The position numbers were made by a program, and so were the translations under genes. A stretch of 43,276 bases of DNA from the NCBI GenBank assembly GCA_025928265.1, contig JAICJV010000018.1:1-43276 (forward strand), given 5' to 3'. The DNA is from Thermoleophilaceae bacterium. Its GTDB lineage: Bacteria; Actinomycetota; Thermoleophilia; Solirubrobacterales; Thermoleophilaceae. Position 1 is the first letter of the stretch, and every line of letters starts with the position of its first letter. Below are positions 34,620 to 43,275 of this stretch, piece by piece. The notes under the pieces are model-generated. The model saw only the letters and a program-made list of their open reading frames with translations, did not search any database and was not told the origin of the DNA.

Positions 34620-35219
34620 AATCTATCGAACGCACCGGTCTTCTACTTCGACTTGGGATCTCCGTTTGCCTACCTGACAGCGGAGCGCATCGACGACCTC
34701 TTCGGCGAGCCCGTTAGGTGGCAGCCCGTCTCCCTCGGCGCGCTCTTCAAGCTCACCGGCCGCAGCTCCTGGGCACTCGGCGACCCCCAGCGCCGCCAGA
34801 CGGGCATGGCCGACATCGAGGCACGCGCACGCCGTTACGGTCTCCCGCCGATGCGCTGGCCCGATCCGTGGCCCTCGCACTACCTGATGGCGATGCGAGC
34901 GGCGACCTACGCGTTCGAGACCGGCCGCGGGCGCGAGTTCACCCTGCGGGCGTTCCGCGACGCCTTCACGTGCGGGCTCGACCTGAGCGTCCCCGCGAAC
35001 GTGCTCAGCGCGGCCGAGAGCGCCGGCCTCGACCACGCCGAGACCGAGCGCGCCACGCAGGACCCCGCCATCAAGGCCGCGCTGAAGGACGCGACCGACG
35101 CCGCCTACGAGCGCGGCGTCTTCGGCGTGCCGACGGTGGCCGTCGGCGACGAGCTCTTCTGGGGTGACGACCGCCTAGAGGAGGCGGCTGCCGTTAGGAA
35201 ATCGGAGGCTGCCCAGTAG
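34614..35219 (+). CDS. DsbA-family oxidoreductase / HCCA isomerase-like protein
   Basis: A 201-residue thioredoxin-fold protein of the 2-hydroxychromene-2-carboxylate isomerase group. It begins with VFYFDLGSPFAYLTAERI (Ser in the place of the catalytic Cys), has MRWPDPWPSHYLMAMRAATY in the helical insert and ends with the cis-Pro loop GVFGVPTVAVGDELFWGDDR. It has no CxxC, so it is a glutathione-type or small-thiol isomerase rather than a disulfide oxidase. ATG 34614 is used; TTG 34590 and ATG 34602 are in frame. The 3' end overlaps structured element copy 2. Confidence 0.9.
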   Translation: MFNLSNAPVFYFDLGSPFAYLTAERIDDLFGEPVRWQPVSLGALFKLTGRSSWALGDPQRRQTGMADIEARARRYGLPPMRWPDPWPSHYLMAMRAATYAFETGRGREFTLRAFRDAFTCGLDLSVPANVLSAAESAGLDHAETERATQDPAIKAALKDATDAAYERGVFGVPTVAVGDELFWGDDRLEEAAAVRKSEAAQ

Positions 35220-35263
35220 CGGTAGCGCTACCGGGGCAGGCCGCGGGCAGCCGAACGATTTCC
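35197..35263. repeat. Structured element copy 2
   Basis: P1 is ggaaatcg/cgatttcc (35197-35204, 35256-35263), the loop GA (35205-35206) / GAA (35253-35255), P2 ggctgccc/gggcagcc (35207-35214, 35245-35252), with a perfect central palindrome cggtagcgctaccg (35220-35233). It spans the stop codon of the DsbA-family gene and the gap to convergent rpmA. Confidence 0.7.
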
Positions 35264-35267
35264 AGGC

Positions 35268-35540
35268 TTACTCGCCCGCGGCGGCGGCGTCAGCCGGCAG
35301 GACTGAGACGACGCGGCCGCGGCGGCCGGTCTGGAAGTCCACCGTTCCGGGACGCGCGGCGAAGATCGTGTCGTCCTTGCCGATCCCGGCGCCCTCGCCA
35401 GGCTTGAACCTGGTCCCGCGCTGGCGAACGATGATCTCGCCGCCGTTCACGACCTGGCCGGCGAAGATCTTCACGCCGAGCCGCTGTGCATTCGAGTCGC
35501 GGCCGTTGCGGCTGGACCCGAGCCCCTTCTTATGAGCCAT
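35268..35540 (-). CDS. rpmA: 50S ribosomal protein L27
   Basis: A 90-residue basic protein with the L27 start [20 protein letters not shown], then [20 protein letters not shown] and [17 protein letters not shown]. Its N-terminus reaches the peptidyl-transferase centre. It follows rplU by 2 bases. obgE, usually next, is separated by the 31758-35219 insert. Confidence 0.99.
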   Translation of the reverse strand: MAHKKGLGSSRNGRDSNAQRLGVKIFAGQVVNGGEIIVRQRGTRFKPGEGAGIGKDDTIFAARPGTVDFQTGRRGRVVSVLPADAAAAGE

Positions 35541-35542
35541 AT

Positions 35543-35863
35543 CTAGCGACCGCCCCGGGTGATGTTGGAGATCTCGAGGCGGGTGAGGTCCGCCCGCGCA
35601 CCCATGCGCTTCTTGTAGCCGCGCTTGGGCTTGAACTTGAGCACGTGGATCTTCTTCCCGCGCTCGTGCCCGCGCACCACCGCCTCGACCTTGGCCTTGC
35701 CGAGCGCGTCGGCCGCGAAGGCGGGGTCCTTGCCGTCGCCCGCCACGAGCAGCGGCTCGAGCGTGACCTTTGCGCCCTCGTCCTCGGACATGCGGTCGAC
35801 GAGGAGGGTGTCCCCCTTCTCGACGCGGTACTGCTTACCGCCGGCTTTCACGATGGCGTACAT
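35543..35863 (-). CDS. rplU: 50S ribosomal protein L21
   Basis: A 106-residue 23S rRNA-binding protein starting [18 protein letters not shown] with the C-terminal [19 protein letters not shown] segment of L21. ATG 35863 is the family start. It is paired with rpmA; the gene upstream is a cytochrome c lipoprotein. Confidence 0.99.
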   Translation of the reverse strand: MYAIVKAGGKQYRVEKGDTLLVDRMSEDEGAKVTLEPLLVAGDGKDPAFAADALGKAKVEAVVRGHERGKKIHVLKFKPKRGYKKRMGARADLTRLEISNITRGGR

Positions 35864-35878
35864 GAGCGGCGTGCCAGT

Positions 35879-36244
35879 CTAGCGGCTCGCCCCGCCGGCG
35901 CCCGCGTGCGTCGCGCCGTACACAAAGCGTGCCACCGCGGTGATTTCGGCCGCGCTCAGCCGCCCGCGGAACCCCGGCATCCCGCCTCCGCCGCCGGCCA
36001 CGATCCGCTCGATCTGCGCGAGCGTCAGCTTCTCGCTCGTGTCGAAGTCGGGGCCGAACGTCCCGTGGGCGCCGGCGGCCGCCAGCGTGTGGCAGCGCGC
36101 GCAGCCGGCGCTCTTGAAGATCTTCCGGCCGTTGGGTTGCGACGACCCGTTCCCGCCGCCGCAACCGGCGGCGGCCAGGACCAGTGCCCCGGCCGCCAAG
36201 ACGCTAGTCAGCCGTGGCTTCAGCCTTCGCCTTCGAACCGCCAC
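35879..36244 (-). CDS. Lipoprotein class I cytochrome c
   Basis: A 121-residue exported monoheme cytochrome c. A twin-basic N-terminus and hydrophobic segment end in the lipobox LAAAGC (lipidated Cys28). The heme motif is CARCH (48-52) and the distal ligand probably M89 (GGMPGF). It should shuttle electrons on the outer face of the membrane. The GTG start lies within the last 41 bases of rng, in another frame. No oxidase genes are nearby, and a cytochrome between rng and rplU is unusual. The fold resembles small c6/cbb3-type domains. Confidence 0.88.
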   Translation of the reverse strand: MAVRRRRLKPRLTSVLAAGALVLAAAGCGGGNGSSQPNGRKIFKSAGCARCHTLAAAGAHGTFGPDFDTSEKLTLAQIERIVAGGGGGMPGFRGRLSAAEITAVARFVYGATHAGAGGASR

Positions 36245-38246
36245 GCCCGCGCCCGCCGCGGCGCCCCCGGCGGCGCGGTTTGGGCTTGTCCTCGTCGTCA
36301 GAGCCGGAGTCGGAGCCGGAGCCGGAACGCGAGCCGGAGCCGGAACGCGAGCCGGAGCCGGACCGAGATCCGGAGCGCGAGCCGGAATCGGCGCGCGACG
36401 CCGCCGCGGCGGCCCGCTCGTCGGCCTCCTTCTGCTCCTCCGGGCTCAGGTCGGCGAGCACACCCGCCGCGGCCGTCCGCCCCACCGACTCGATCCGCAC
36501 GAGCCGCTTCTCGCCGATGAAGCGCCCGGCGCCGGCGACGGCGATGGTGTAGCCGTCGACCTTCGCGACCGCGTCCTCCTCCGCGTACATGTGGGGCTCG
36601 TCGATCTTCACGAGCACCTCCTCGCCCTCGCGGAACGGCAGCGCGCGCTGCTCGACCTCCTCGTGAGTGCCCTCGAGGGTCACCGCGAAGTGGTCGATCG
36701 GCAGGCCCTCCGAGCCCTCGAAGTGGAAGTGCTTGCCGGTGTCGCGCTCGATCTCCAGCAGCGGGCGCCCCGGCCCGTTCACGAGCAGGTGCGTGACGCG
36801 CGGGTTGATCTGGATGAGGAATGCCTCCTTCGAGGGCCGCTCCTGGGCGACCTCGCGGATCCGGCGCTCCACGTCGATCGCGACCGTCTCCTCCGACAGC
36901 ACCACACCCTCGCCCGCGCAGACCGGGCAGGTCTTGGTGAGGATCTCGCGGACGCCGTCAGTCACGTTCTGGCGGGTCATCTCCACCAGCCCGAGGGGCG
37001 AGATCTCCATCACGTAGGTCTTGGTGCGGTCCTCGTCGAGCTGCTTGCGGAGCGTCTTCAGCACCGCGTCGCGGTTGCGCGCCCGCGCCATGTCGATGAA
37101 GTCGATGACGATGATGCCGCCGATGTCGCGCATCCGCAGCTGGCGGACGACCTCCTCGGCGGCCTCGAGGTTGGTCCTGGTGATCGTGTCCTCGAGCCGC
37201 GCCTGCTTGCCGCGCCCGGTGAACGAGCCGGAGTTGATGTCGATCACCGTCATCGCCTCGGCGTAGTCGATGATCAGATAGCCGCCCGACGGCAGGTCGA
37301 CCCGCCGCGACAGCGTGGACTTGAGCGCCTCGTCGAGGCCGTAGCGCTCCCAGAGCGGGTCCTCGTCCTGGTACAGCTCGAGCCGGTCCAGCAGCTCGGG
37401 CGCAGTGCGCGTGAAGAAGGAGTTGAGCCGCTGGTACTGCTTCTCGTCGTCGACGATCGCGCGCTCGAACTGCGCCGAGAAGATGTCGCGCACGACGCGC
37501 ACGGACAGGTCCGCCTCCTGGAAGACCATGGCCGGCGCGGTGGCGTCCCCGGCGCGCTTCTGAAGCAGCTCGTAGAGCTTGAACAGGTACTTCATCTCGC
37601 GCTCGAAGTCCTCGCGCGTGGCGCCTGACGCCGCGGTACGGATGATCGCGCCGCCGTCCTGGAGGTCGAGCCCCTTGGCCTGCTTGCGCAGCCGGTCGCG
37701 CTCCTTGTCCGACAGCCGGCGCGAGACGCCGACGCCCTCGCCCTGCGGCACGTACACGAGGTAGCGCCCGGCGATCGAGAGCTGCATCGACAGGCGGGCC
37801 CCCTTCGTCTTCAGGGGGTCCTTCATGACCTGCACGATGATCTCCTGCCCCGGCTTGAGCAGCTGCGAGATCTTCGCGCCCTTCGAGCCGGTGCGGCCGC
37901 GGCGGGCGATCTCCACGCCGGGCATGACTATGTCGTCGACGTGCAGGAAGCCGTTCTTGTCGAGGCCGATGTCGACGAACGCCGCCTCGAGGCCGGGCAG
38001 GACGTTGTCGACCTTGCCCTTGTAGATGTTCCCGACGATCGAGCGGGACCCGCGGCGCTCTATGTAGAGCTCGGAGGTCCTCCACCCGGCCGGAGTCTGC
38101 GGCTTCGGCTTGCGCCCGCCGCGACCGCGCCGGCGCGAAGCCGGCTTCTCGTCGCCCTTACCCGCTGCGGAGGGCTCCCCCTCCGCCTCGAGAATGGCAA
38201 CCCTGGTTTCGCCACGTTCGACCGTGACGATTACTTGCTTTTTCAA
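36204..38246 (-). CDS. rng: Ribonuclease E/G
   Basis: A 680-residue endoribonuclease. The S1 domain (from about 65, SRSIVGNIYKGKVDNVLPGL) is preceded by a 30-residue Arg/Lys-rich insert. Catalytic aspartates are in MTVIDINSGSFTG and GGIIVIDFIDM, and the Zn-link is TCPVCAGEG. A TRAM-like segment (about 575-610) is followed by a Ser/Gly/Arg repeat tail and a basic end (KPKPRRRGRRGGRGRGG), likely a disordered RNA-binding tail. The TTG start has AGAGGA a few bases upstream. It lies 9 bases after rodA. Function: mRNA turnover and rRNA maturation. Confidence 0.96.
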   Translation of the reverse strand: MKKQVIVTVERGETRVAILEAEGEPSAAGKGDEKPASRRRGRGGRKPKPQTPAGWRTSELYIERRGSRSIVGNIYKGKVDNVLPGLEAAFVDIGLDKNGFLHVDDIVMPGVEIARRGRTGSKGAKISQLLKPGQEIIVQVMKDPLKTKGARLSMQLSIAGRYLVYVPQGEGVGVSRRLSDKERDRLRKQAKGLDLQDGGAIIRTAASGATREDFEREMKYLFKLYELLQKRAGDATAPAMVFQEADLSVRVVRDIFSAQFERAIVDDEKQYQRLNSFFTRTAPELLDRLELYQDEDPLWERYGLDEALKSTLSRRVDLPSGGYLIIDYAEAMTVIDINSGSFTGRGKQARLEDTITRTNLEAAEEVVRQLRMRDIGGIIVIDFIDMARARNRDAVLKTLRKQLDEDRTKTYVMEISPLGLVEMTRQNVTDGVREILTKTCPVCAGEGVVLSEETVAIDVERRIREVAQERPSKEAFLIQINPRVTHLLVNGPGRPLLEIERDTGKHFHFEGSEGLPIDHFAVTLEGTHEEVEQRALPFREGEEVLVKIDEPHMYAEEDAVAKVDGYTIAVAGAGRFIGEKRLVRIESVGRTAAAGVLADLSPEEQKEADERAAAAASRADSGSRSGSRSGSGSRSGSGSRSGSGSDSGSDDEDKPKPRRRGRRGGRGRGGSKAKAEATAD
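36313..36366. repeat. 18-bp tandem repeat in the rng tail
   Basis: Two identical 18-bp units (36313-36330, 36331-36348) and a diverged third (36349-36366) encode the Gly-Ser-Arg repeat of the RNase E/G C-terminal tail. Confidence 0.85.
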
Positions 38247-38255
38247 AAGTTCCTC

Positions 38256-39458
38256 TCATGCGATGAGATCGCGGCCCTTGGCTGCGGAGGCGGTCCTTGC
38301 CTGGGCGTGTACCGACTGCAACAGGCCAATGGCCATGAAGGTGACGATTACGGAGGAGCCGCCGTAGCTCATGAGGGGCAGCGGCACCCCGGTGATGGGC
38401 ATGATCCCGATGGTCATGCCGACGTTGACGAAGACCTGGAACGCCAGCATCGCGACGATTCCGCCCGCTATCAGCGCTCCGTACAGGTTTTTCGCCATGG
38501 TCAAGATCCTCAACGCCCGCCAGATGAGGAGGGCGTACAAGGCAAGTATGAGAGCCGCACCGGCGAAACCGAATTCCTCGCCCACAACGGAGAAGATGAA
38601 GTCCGTGTGGTGCTCCGGAATGAAGTTCAGCTTCGTCTGAGTGGCACCGTCGGCGCCGCGGCCCGTCTTCTGGCCGGCACCGATCCCGACGATCGACTGC
38701 TTGAGCTGATACCCCTGCTTGCGCGGGTCGTCCGTCGGGTGGACGAACGCCGTGAGGCGATCGACCTGGTAGGGCTTGAGCACCTGGACGCCGACCGCGG
38801 GCGCTCCTACGAGCACGATCGCGATGGCACCCGTGGCCAGTGCGCCAAGCACCACGAAATGCGTCCATTTGGTGCCCGCCACGAACAGGATGGCCACGGC
38901 GATCGCCATGTAGACGAGGCCGGAGCCGAGATCCGGCTGCGCGATGACCAGCATCGCGGGCACGATGGCGAGCAGCAGGATGCGCGAGGTCGTCTCGACC
39001 TCGGAGAGCTTCCTGATCCGCTCGACCATGAAGGCCGCCAGAGCGACGACGAGCAACAGCTTGCCGAGCTCGGACGGCTGGAGATTGAAGAAGGGAAGCG
39101 GGATCCAGCGCTGCGACCCCTTGGCGGCCGTGCCGATGGCCAGCACGACGAGGATGAGCGCGATCATCGCGCCGTAGACCCCGAAGCGCCATTCGCGCAG
39201 GCGCGAGTAGTCGATCCGCGCGAGCGCGAACATCAGGATGATTCCGGCGGCCCCATACGCGGCCTGGCGGACGAGGTAGTAGTGCGGGTCGCCCGCGATG
39301 TCGTCGTGAGTCGCGCTGCCCACGACATACACCGAGCAGGCGATCAGGCCGATTGTCGCGAGCAGCAGCAGCGGGTCGATGCGCAGCATCGGCAGCGACG
39401 CGCCGCGCTCACGCGACTCGTGGAAATCCTTGACCGTTTCTCCGAGCGTGGCGCTCAT
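38256..39458 (-). CDS. rodA: Rod-shape SEDS glycosyltransferase RodA
   Basis: A 400-residue SEDS-family protein with ten transmembrane helices that polymerises glycan strands during elongation. Conserved stretches are QPDLGSGLVYMAIAVAIL, the large extracellular loop with GYQLKQSIVGIGAG, FIPEHHTDFIFSVVGEEFGF, and PLPLMSYGGSSVIVTFMAIG near the end. It is coupled in order with mrdA (12-base gap), its transpeptidase partner. Confidence 0.97.
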   Translation of the reverse strand: MSATLGETVKDFHESRERGASLPMLRIDPLLLLATIGLIACSVYVVGSATHDDIAGDPHYYLVRQAAYGAAGIILMFALARIDYSRLREWRFGVYGAMIALILVVLAIGTAAKGSQRWIPLPFFNLQPSELGKLLLVVALAAFMVERIRKLSEVETTSRILLLAIVPAMLVIAQPDLGSGLVYMAIAVAILFVAGTKWTHFVVLGALATGAIAIVLVGAPAVGVQVLKPYQVDRLTAFVHPTDDPRKQGYQLKQSIVGIGAGQKTGRGADGATQTKLNFIPEHHTDFIFSVVGEEFGFAGAALILALYALLIWRALRILTMAKNLYGALIAGGIVAMLAFQVFVNVGMTIGIMPITGVPLPLMSYGGSSVIVTFMAIGLLQSVHAQARTASAAKGRDLIA

Positions 39459-39470
39459 GACTTGCGGAGG

Positions 39471-41375
39471 CTACCCATGGAGGTTGATGCCTGACGTGCT
39501 GAGCGGTGTGGCCTGCTTGACCTTCACGTTGAACAGCGCCCCGATGATCTTCTTCGCGACCGGCGCAGCGGCCTCCACGCCGAAGCCACCGTTCTCGACT
39601 GTCACGGCGATCACGTAGCGCGGGTTGGGGTACGGCGCGAGCACGACGTACCAGGACTGGTCGTTCTGGCCGTTGCGCTGCGCGGTGCCGGTCTTGCCGG
39701 CCACCTTGATCGGGAACTTCTTGTCGGCGCCGAAGACGGGGTACGAGGTGCCGGACGGCATCTCGGCGGCGTCGAAGAGGCCGCCGAGGATCACCTGGCG
39801 GAACTGCGACTTGATGCTCACGTGGCGGCGCGCGGAGAAGCGCAGCTCCTGGATCGCGCGGCCGGCGGCGTCCTCCACGCGCAGGCCGATGTGCGGGCGC
39901 ACGACCCGGCCGCCGTTCGCGATCGTTGCGTACGCGACGGCCAGCTGGAGCGGGTTCGCCTGGAGGTAGCCCTGGCCGATCGCGGTGTTCACGTTGTCGC
40001 CCACCGACCACGGGCGGTCGATCAGGCTCAGCTTCGGGTTCTTGTTGTGGAGCGCGTACTGGTGGTCGATGTACTTGCGTGACGGCAGGATGCCCGGCGC
40101 CTCCCCCGGCAGGTCGATGCCGGTGTTGCGCCCGATGCCGAGCAGGTGCGCCCACTTCTGGAGCTGCTGCCCGTCGCCGGCAGAGTTCAGTTCGAAGCCG
40201 AGGTGGTAGAAGAACACGTCGCTCGAGACCTGCAGCGCGCGGCGGATGGCGAGCGTGCCGTACGACGCGTTGCCGGCGTTGTGCAGCGTCAGGCCGCCGC
40301 CGAGCGAGAACGAGCCGGTGTCGGTGTACGGCGTGTCGGTGCCGATGACGCCCGACTCGAGTGCCGCCACCGAGGTGATCGGCTTGAAGGTCGAGCCGGT
40401 GGGATACGCGCCCGCGATCGCCCTGTTGGTGAGGGGCGCGCCGTTGGACGCGCTCGTCAGCCGGTCGTAGTCCGACTGCTTGATCGTCTTGGCGAACAGG
40501 TTGGGGTCGAACGACGGCTCGCTGCCGAGCGCCCGGACCTCGCCGCTGTGGATGTCCATGGCCACGAACGCGCCGCGGCGCCCAGCCATCGCGTCCTGCC
40601 CGACCTTCTGGACGTTGTAGTCGATCGTCAGGCGCAGCTGGCGACCCGATTTTGGCGCGCGCTTCGTCAATTCGCCGCGCAGCGACCCCATCGCGTCGAC
40701 CTGCACGCGGTCGGCGCCGTCGACGCCGCGCAGGTAGCGGTCGTACTCCGACTCGATGCCCGACTGGCCGACGCGGTCGTTCATGTTCACGCCGCGGTAG
40801 CGCTTCTGCTTGAGCTGATCGGCTGTGACCGGGCCGACGGTGCCGAACAGGTGCGCGCCGATCTCCTTGTGCGGATAGGAGCGGAAGAAGACCTGCTCGA
40901 CCGAGACGCCCGGGAACGACTCCTGGTGCTCGAGGATGTAGGCGTACATCGGCTGCGAGACGTCGTTCTTCACGGTCGCGCTCTGGAACGGGACGGCCTT
41001 GAACTGCTTGTTCACGTCGTGCAGCAGGCTGCGCGGCTTCTCGCCCAGCACGCGCGCGAGGTTGTCGAACAGCGTCCGGCGCTCGGCCGGGTCCTTGGGC
41101 AGCTTGGCCGGGCTCACCTTGACGGCGTAGCCGGACCGGTTTTCTACAAGGACGCGTCCATTCCGGTCCACGATCTGCCCGCGCGGCGCCTGGACGACGA
41201 TGTCGCGCACGCGGTTGTTGTTCGCCTCCGCGAGGTACTTGTCGCCCGACAGCACCTGCAGGTACCAGAGGCGGAAGAAGATGACGCCGAACATGACCAG
41301 CGTCACGCCGCCGATGATGGCCACGCGCAGCGCGAGCTGCGGCGACATCGGCCGGTCGTTCTCGCGGTACATCAT
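39471..41375 (-). CDS. mrdA: Penicillin-binding protein 2, elongation transpeptidase
   Basis: A 634-residue class B PBP. One transmembrane segment (about 14-36), a dimerisation/pedestal region (about 50-210) and a transpeptidase domain follow. Active-site motifs are STFK (serine near 330, in YPTGSTFKPITS), SSD in place of SxN (QVSSDVFFYHLG) and KTG (VAGKTGTAQ). ATG 41375 overlaps the mreD stop (TGATG), favoured over TTG 41378 in the same frame. It cross-links peptidoglycan with RodA. Confidence 0.96.
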   Translation of the reverse strand: MMYRENDRPMSPQLALRVAIIGGVTLVMFGVIFFRLWYLQVLSGDKYLAEANNNRVRDIVVQAPRGQIVDRNGRVLVENRSGYAVKVSPAKLPKDPAERRTLFDNLARVLGEKPRSLLHDVNKQFKAVPFQSATVKNDVSQPMYAYILEHQESFPGVSVEQVFFRSYPHKEIGAHLFGTVGPVTADQLKQKRYRGVNMNDRVGQSGIESEYDRYLRGVDGADRVQVDAMGSLRGELTKRAPKSGRQLRLTIDYNVQKVGQDAMAGRRGAFVAMDIHSGEVRALGSEPSFDPNLFAKTIKQSDYDRLTSASNGAPLTNRAIAGAYPTGSTFKPITSVAALESGVIGTDTPYTDTGSFSLGGGLTLHNAGNASYGTLAIRRALQVSSDVFFYHLGFELNSAGDGQQLQKWAHLLGIGRNTGIDLPGEAPGILPSRKYIDHQYALHNKNPKLSLIDRPWSVGDNVNTAIGQGYLQANPLQLAVAYATIANGGRVVRPHIGLRVEDAAGRAIQELRFSARRHVSIKSQFRQVILGGLFDAAEMPSGTSYPVFGADKKFPIKVAGKTGTAQRNGQNDQSWYVVLAPYPNPRYVIAVTVENGGFGVEAAAPVAKKIIGALFNVKVKQATPLSTSGINLHG

Positions 41376-41965
41376 CAACGATTGACCTCGAGGCCGCGCA
41401 GGCCGAGCGGGCCGGTGGCCGTGGGCTCGGAGCCCTGGCGACGCCGCATGCGCTGGAGCGGGTCGACCGCCAGGACCGGCCGCAGGATCCGCCGGATCAG
41501 CGCAAAGAACGGCAGCGCGATGGCGACGTTGAGGAGCACGGTGATGACGGCTTCGCGCAGCACGAGCAGGCTGACGGTGGCACCGATCTCGAGCATGAAG
41601 CTGACCGCGGCGACGGCCGCGTAGTAGCCGGCGGTGGCGGCCGCGGCGACGGGGATCGGCAGCAACCCATGTGACGGGTCGCGCATGTCGCGGTAGCGAC
41701 CCACGCCGTAGCCGAGCGCGGTCAGCACGAGTGAGCTGAGCCCGAGCGTCTGGCCGATCGCCAGGTCGAGCAGCAGGCCGGTCGCGAAGCCGACGATTGC
41801 GCCCGGGATCGAACCCGCGTAGATGGCGACCGCCGCGACGAACAACGGCGTGATGTCGACGGTGCCGCCGAGGATCGGGATCGACTGGATGCCCGCGACC
41901 TGGATGATCACCGCGAGCAGAACGAGCAGGCCCGTCCGCACGAATGCTCCGGGCGTGAGGGTCAC
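41375..41965 (-). CDS. mreD: Rod shape-determining protein MreD
   Basis: A 196-residue membrane protein with five to six helices and the MreD pattern PLFVAAVAIYAGSIPGAIVG, then GLLLDLAIGQTLGLSSLV. The GTG start overlaps the mreC TGA as GTGA; longer frames reaching upstream run over mreC and are shadows. It links MreC with PBP2/RodA. Confidence 0.93.
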   Translation of the reverse strand: MTLTPGAFVRTGLLVLLAVIIQVAGIQSIPILGGTVDITPLFVAAVAIYAGSIPGAIVGFATGLLLDLAIGQTLGLSSLVLTALGYGVGRYRDMRDPSHGLLPIPVAAAATAGYYAAVAAVSFMLEIGATVSLLVLREAVITVLLNVAIALPFFALIRRILRPVLAVDPLQRMRRRQGSEPTATGPLGLRGLEVNR

Positions 41966-42843
41966 GGCCCCGCCGACCCCGGGTTGGTGGGCTGCTTGAG
42001 ACGCGTGGTGATGACCTCGACCTGGTCGAGCGTCTTGAAGTCCGCGAACGGCGTGATGTGCGCCTGCTTGTAGAGCTTCAGCTCGTTGCTCGAGACCTTC
42101 GAGATCCGCCCGATCGGGATCCCGCGCGGGAAGATCGACTCGAGCTTGCCCGATGCCCAGCCGGCGGTGGTCACCGTCTGGCCGACCTTGATCGCCGGGC
42201 CCTTGATGTACTGGAGCCGCATGTCGTTCGGGTCGCCGATCGACGGCTGGACCTGGCCGGACGCGCCATTGTCGACCATCGCCGACACCGAGCTCGAGGA
42301 GTCGGTGATCAGGGTGACGGTCGACGTACCGCCGTTCACGCTCGTGATCTTGCCCACAAGTCCGTCTCCGGTCACCACCGGTTGGTTGACCTTCACTCCG
42401 TCGCCGCGGCCGACGTCGATCTGGACTGTGGAGTACCAGGCTGTGGGCGACTTCAAGATCACGCGAGCCTGCACCGCGTCGGTCTGGCCGATGCCGAGCT
42501 TCTGGTTCATGCCGAGCTGCTTGCGGAGACCGGCGTCGTCGCGCGCGGCGGCCTGCGCGGCCACGAGCTCGGAGCGCGTCGCGGCGAGCTGCTTCTTCAG
42601 GTCCTTGTTCTGGCCCTTGGCGTCGAAGACGTCGCCGAACCACCCGGCCAGGTTGCGGATCGGCGAGAAGGCGCGGCTGGCGCCCGCCTCGATCGGCGAG
42701 AGGATCGTCTGGACCCCGCCCTGGAAGCGGTGGAGCGGCCCTCCGGTGCTTTCGCCGAAGTAGCCGGTGAGCATGATGATCGAAAGGCCCACCAGCACGG
42801 CCAATACCGCCCGGCGCCTGCGGACCACTTGCTTGTCGTACAC
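41962..42843 (-). CDS. mreC: Rod shape-determining protein MreC
   Basis: A 293-residue bitopic protein. A basic start (YDKQVVRRRRAVLAVL) leads into one transmembrane helix (about 10-28), a coiled coil (about 65-95; AKGQNKDLKKQLAATRSELV) and the beta-barrel domain (about 110-270; VTGDGLVGKITSVNGGTST, GPAIKVGQTVTTAGWASGKL). It scaffolds the elongasome outside the membrane. GTG start, 18 bases after the mreB stop. Confidence 0.96.
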   Translation of the reverse strand: MYDKQVVRRRRAVLAVLVGLSIIMLTGYFGESTGGPLHRFQGGVQTILSPIEAGASRAFSPIRNLAGWFGDVFDAKGQNKDLKKQLAATRSELVAAQAAARDDAGLRKQLGMNQKLGIGQTDAVQARVILKSPTAWYSTVQIDVGRGDGVKVNQPVVTGDGLVGKITSVNGGTSTVTLITDSSSSVSAMVDNGASGQVQPSIGDPNDMRLQYIKGPAIKVGQTVTTAGWASGKLESIFPRGIPIGRISKVSSNELKLYKQAHITPFADFKTLDQVEVITTRLKQPTNPGSAGP

Positions 42844-42861
42844 GGAGGTGAGTCTCCCGGA

Positions 42862-43275
42862 CTAGTAGCGGCGTCGCTGCCTGGAGTTGCGGTTCGAGCG
42901 GTGGATTGCCTCGAACTCCTCCAGCGATCGCCCGGAACCGACCGCCACGCACGTTAGCGGCGATTCCGCGAGATGCGCAGGCATTTGAGTCTCGTCGCGC
43001 AGTCGGTCCTCCAGACCCTGCAGAAGCGATCCTCCACCGGCGAGCATGATGCCGCGATCCATGATGTCCGCGGCCAGCTCAGGCGGGGTGCGGTCGAGCG
43101 TCTCCTTCACGGCGTCGACGATCGCCTGAACCGGCTCGTCGAGCGCCTGTCGGACCTCCTCGCTCGTCAGCACCACCGTCTTCGGAAGCCCGGAAACGAG
43201 GTCACGCCCCCGGATCTCCGCCTGCATCTCCTCCTCCAGCGGGAAGGCCGAGCCGATCTCCAGCTTGACCTCCTC
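42862..43275 (-). CDS. mreB: Rod shape-determining protein MreB, C-terminal part (5' end outside window)
   Basis: Only the last 137 codons are present; the reading frame is open to the window edge. The actin-like C-terminal subdomain is recognised by AADIMDRGIMLAGGGSLLQG, the phosphate/adenosine site, and by AESPLTCVAVGSGRSLEEF. The protein ends in a basic tail, SNRNSRQRRRY, longer than usual. MreB filaments position the elongation machinery encoded downstream. Confidence 0.97.
   Translation of the reverse strand, partial: EEVKLEIGSAFPLEEEMQAEIRGRDLVSGLPKTVVLTSEEVRQALDEPVQAIVDAVKETLDRTPPELAADIMDRGIMLAGGGSLLQGLEDRLRDETQMPAHLAESPLTCVAVGSGRSLEEFEAIHRSNRNSRQRRRY

Noticed and set aside
36302-36400. 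GC-rich repeat as an origin or regulatory array
   Set aside because: It is in frame within rng and explained by the Gly-Ser-Arg coding repeat.
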